Below, piece after piece: positions 5,046 to 5,536 of a DNA stretch of 5,536 nt. Origin of the DNA: Victivallales bacterium (GTDB lineage: Bacteria > Verrucomicrobiota > Lentisphaeria > Oligosphaerales > Oligosphaeraceae); the NCBI GenBank assembly GCA_900771165.1, contig CAAGMX010000268.1, forward strand, positions 1 through 5,536, read 5' to 3'. A program made the translations under genes and the position numbers. The notes beneath the pieces were generated by a model, which did not search any database, was not told where the DNA came from, and saw only the letters and a program-made list of their open reading frames with translations. Every line of letters starts with the position of its first letter. Position 1 is the first letter of the stretch.

Positions 5046-5536
5046 TACCAATGCCCTCCCCCAAATAGGCGGATCCCGGCCCAGGCGGCCCAGGCCTTGG
5101 GGGCGGGGTATCCGGCGGCGATGAGCTGCCGACGATACCAGGCATCCGCCTCTGCCCGGGAGACGACCTTGGCAGTATAGAGCCAGTCATGGGCCACGGA
5201 GGCGGCCAGGCTCCGGTTGTCCCCGGGAACGTGGGTTCTGGCCGCCTCCCCATAGGCCATGGCGAAGGCGACGGCGTCCTTGCGCATGCCGTGGAGGACG
5301 GCATAGTGGAACCCCTGGAGCTCGGAGTCCGTCATTTCCGGATAGGGGAATCCGCTGGAAAGTGGCTTTTCCTCCTGCCCGGTGTAGAGCTCCAGCACAA
5401 GGCGGGCCATGTCCGGCTCCTCCTGGATCATCTCGCGGGTGAGGGGACGCTTTGCCTTGACATGGGCCAGGGCCTCCGGCATGGCCTTCTCCAGCCATGC
5501 GGTGTATTCGGTTTCCGCAAGATAGCGCCACTGGTC
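5045..5536 (-). CDS. DUF1353-like C-terminal domain protein, possibly phage-derived (5' end beyond window)
   Basis: This reads leftward and ends at TAG (complement of 5045-5047). The frame stays open to the right edge: 18 codons (DQWRYLAETEYTAWLEKA) precede the first visible ATG (5480-5482), which has no well-placed ribosome site. The true start is therefore probably outside. Numbering from that Met, the last 50 residues carry ASVAHDWLY (His98-Asp99), VSRAEAD (107-113) and a C-terminal GIRLFGGGHW. I recognise this order (HDxLY, SRxEAD, RLFG near the end) from DUF1353 proteins, many of which are phage-encoded and of unknown biochemistry. The preceding part is helical and does not resemble the beta-rich N-terminus I recall for that family, so this may be a distant or rearranged member. 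Its base composition is not obviously different from its neighbours. Position beside a tRNA 3' end fits, but does not prove, an integrated element. Confidence 0.6.
   Translation of the reverse strand, partial: DQWRYLAETEYTAWLEKAMPEALAHVKAKRPLTREMIQEEPDMARLVLELYTGQEEKPLSSGFPYPEMTDSELQGFHYAVLHGMRKDAVAFAMAYGEAARTHVPGDNRSLAASVAHDWLYTAKVVSRAEADAWYRRQLIAAGYPAPKAWAAWAGIRLFGGGHW

Noticed and set aside
1..5536. CRISPR array, insertion sequence, toxin-antitoxin pair or other defence system
   Set aside because: No regularly spaced repeats, transposase, terminal repeats with target duplication, or recognisable defence domains were seen on either strand.

Overview
The window is a GC-rich bacterial chromosomal segment with short intergenic gaps. 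It carries mostly housekeeping genes on the + strand and one unrelated gene on the - strand at the right edge. The clearest taxonomic hint is a 29-codon gene for a small basic ribosomal protein of the bS22/mS38 (COX24/AURKAIP1 C-terminal domain) family. From memory, such proteins occur in Actinobacteria, Bacteroidetes and the PVC group. Two genes lack a Shine-Dalgarno sequence and two proteins have Sec signals. A Verrucomicrobiota/Lentisphaerota-like organism would fit, but this is inference and not proven by the sequence.

Layout: (1) 2-919, the 3' part of a secreted SurA-like parvulin peptidyl-prolyl isomerase; its start lies left of the window. (2) 1021-1373, a compact single-gene unit: a sigma70-like promoter, the 29-codon bS22-like gene (1121-1210), a GC-rich 3' UTR with potential hairpins, and a strong intrinsic terminator. 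(3) 1391-4826, a second transcription unit: an 18-bp dyad, a -10 box placed so that the mRNA may be leaderless, an exported TPR-repeat protein, tmk (thymidylate kinase) and holB (DNA polymerase III delta-prime). tmk and holB overlap by four bases (ATGA). (4) 4848-4981, a promoter and a tRNA-Ser(CGA) gene with encoded CCA. (5) 5045 to the right edge, convergent, a protein whose C-terminus looks like DUF1353, a family often seen in phages; its N-terminus is cut off by the window end.

How the genes relate: tmk makes dTDP for DNA synthesis and holB supplies a clamp-loader subunit, so their coupling is the familiar replication pair. The SurA-like and TPR proteins belong to the cell envelope, and the bS22-like protein to the 30S ribosome. 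Three promoters (bS22, TPR operon, tRNA-Ser) share a -10 box of the form TA[C/A]ATTA. Two of them have a TTG-type -35 at a 16-nt spacer. The third has no -35 but has a perfect dyad centred at about -42.5, the position expected for a class II activator.

I see no CRISPR array, insertion sequence or clear new multi-gene system. The points most worth follow-up are the easily missed bS22-like gene, the dyad/leaderless promoter of the TPR-tmk-holB unit, and the DUF1353-like gene beside the tRNA-Ser 3' end, which may mark the edge of an integrated element.
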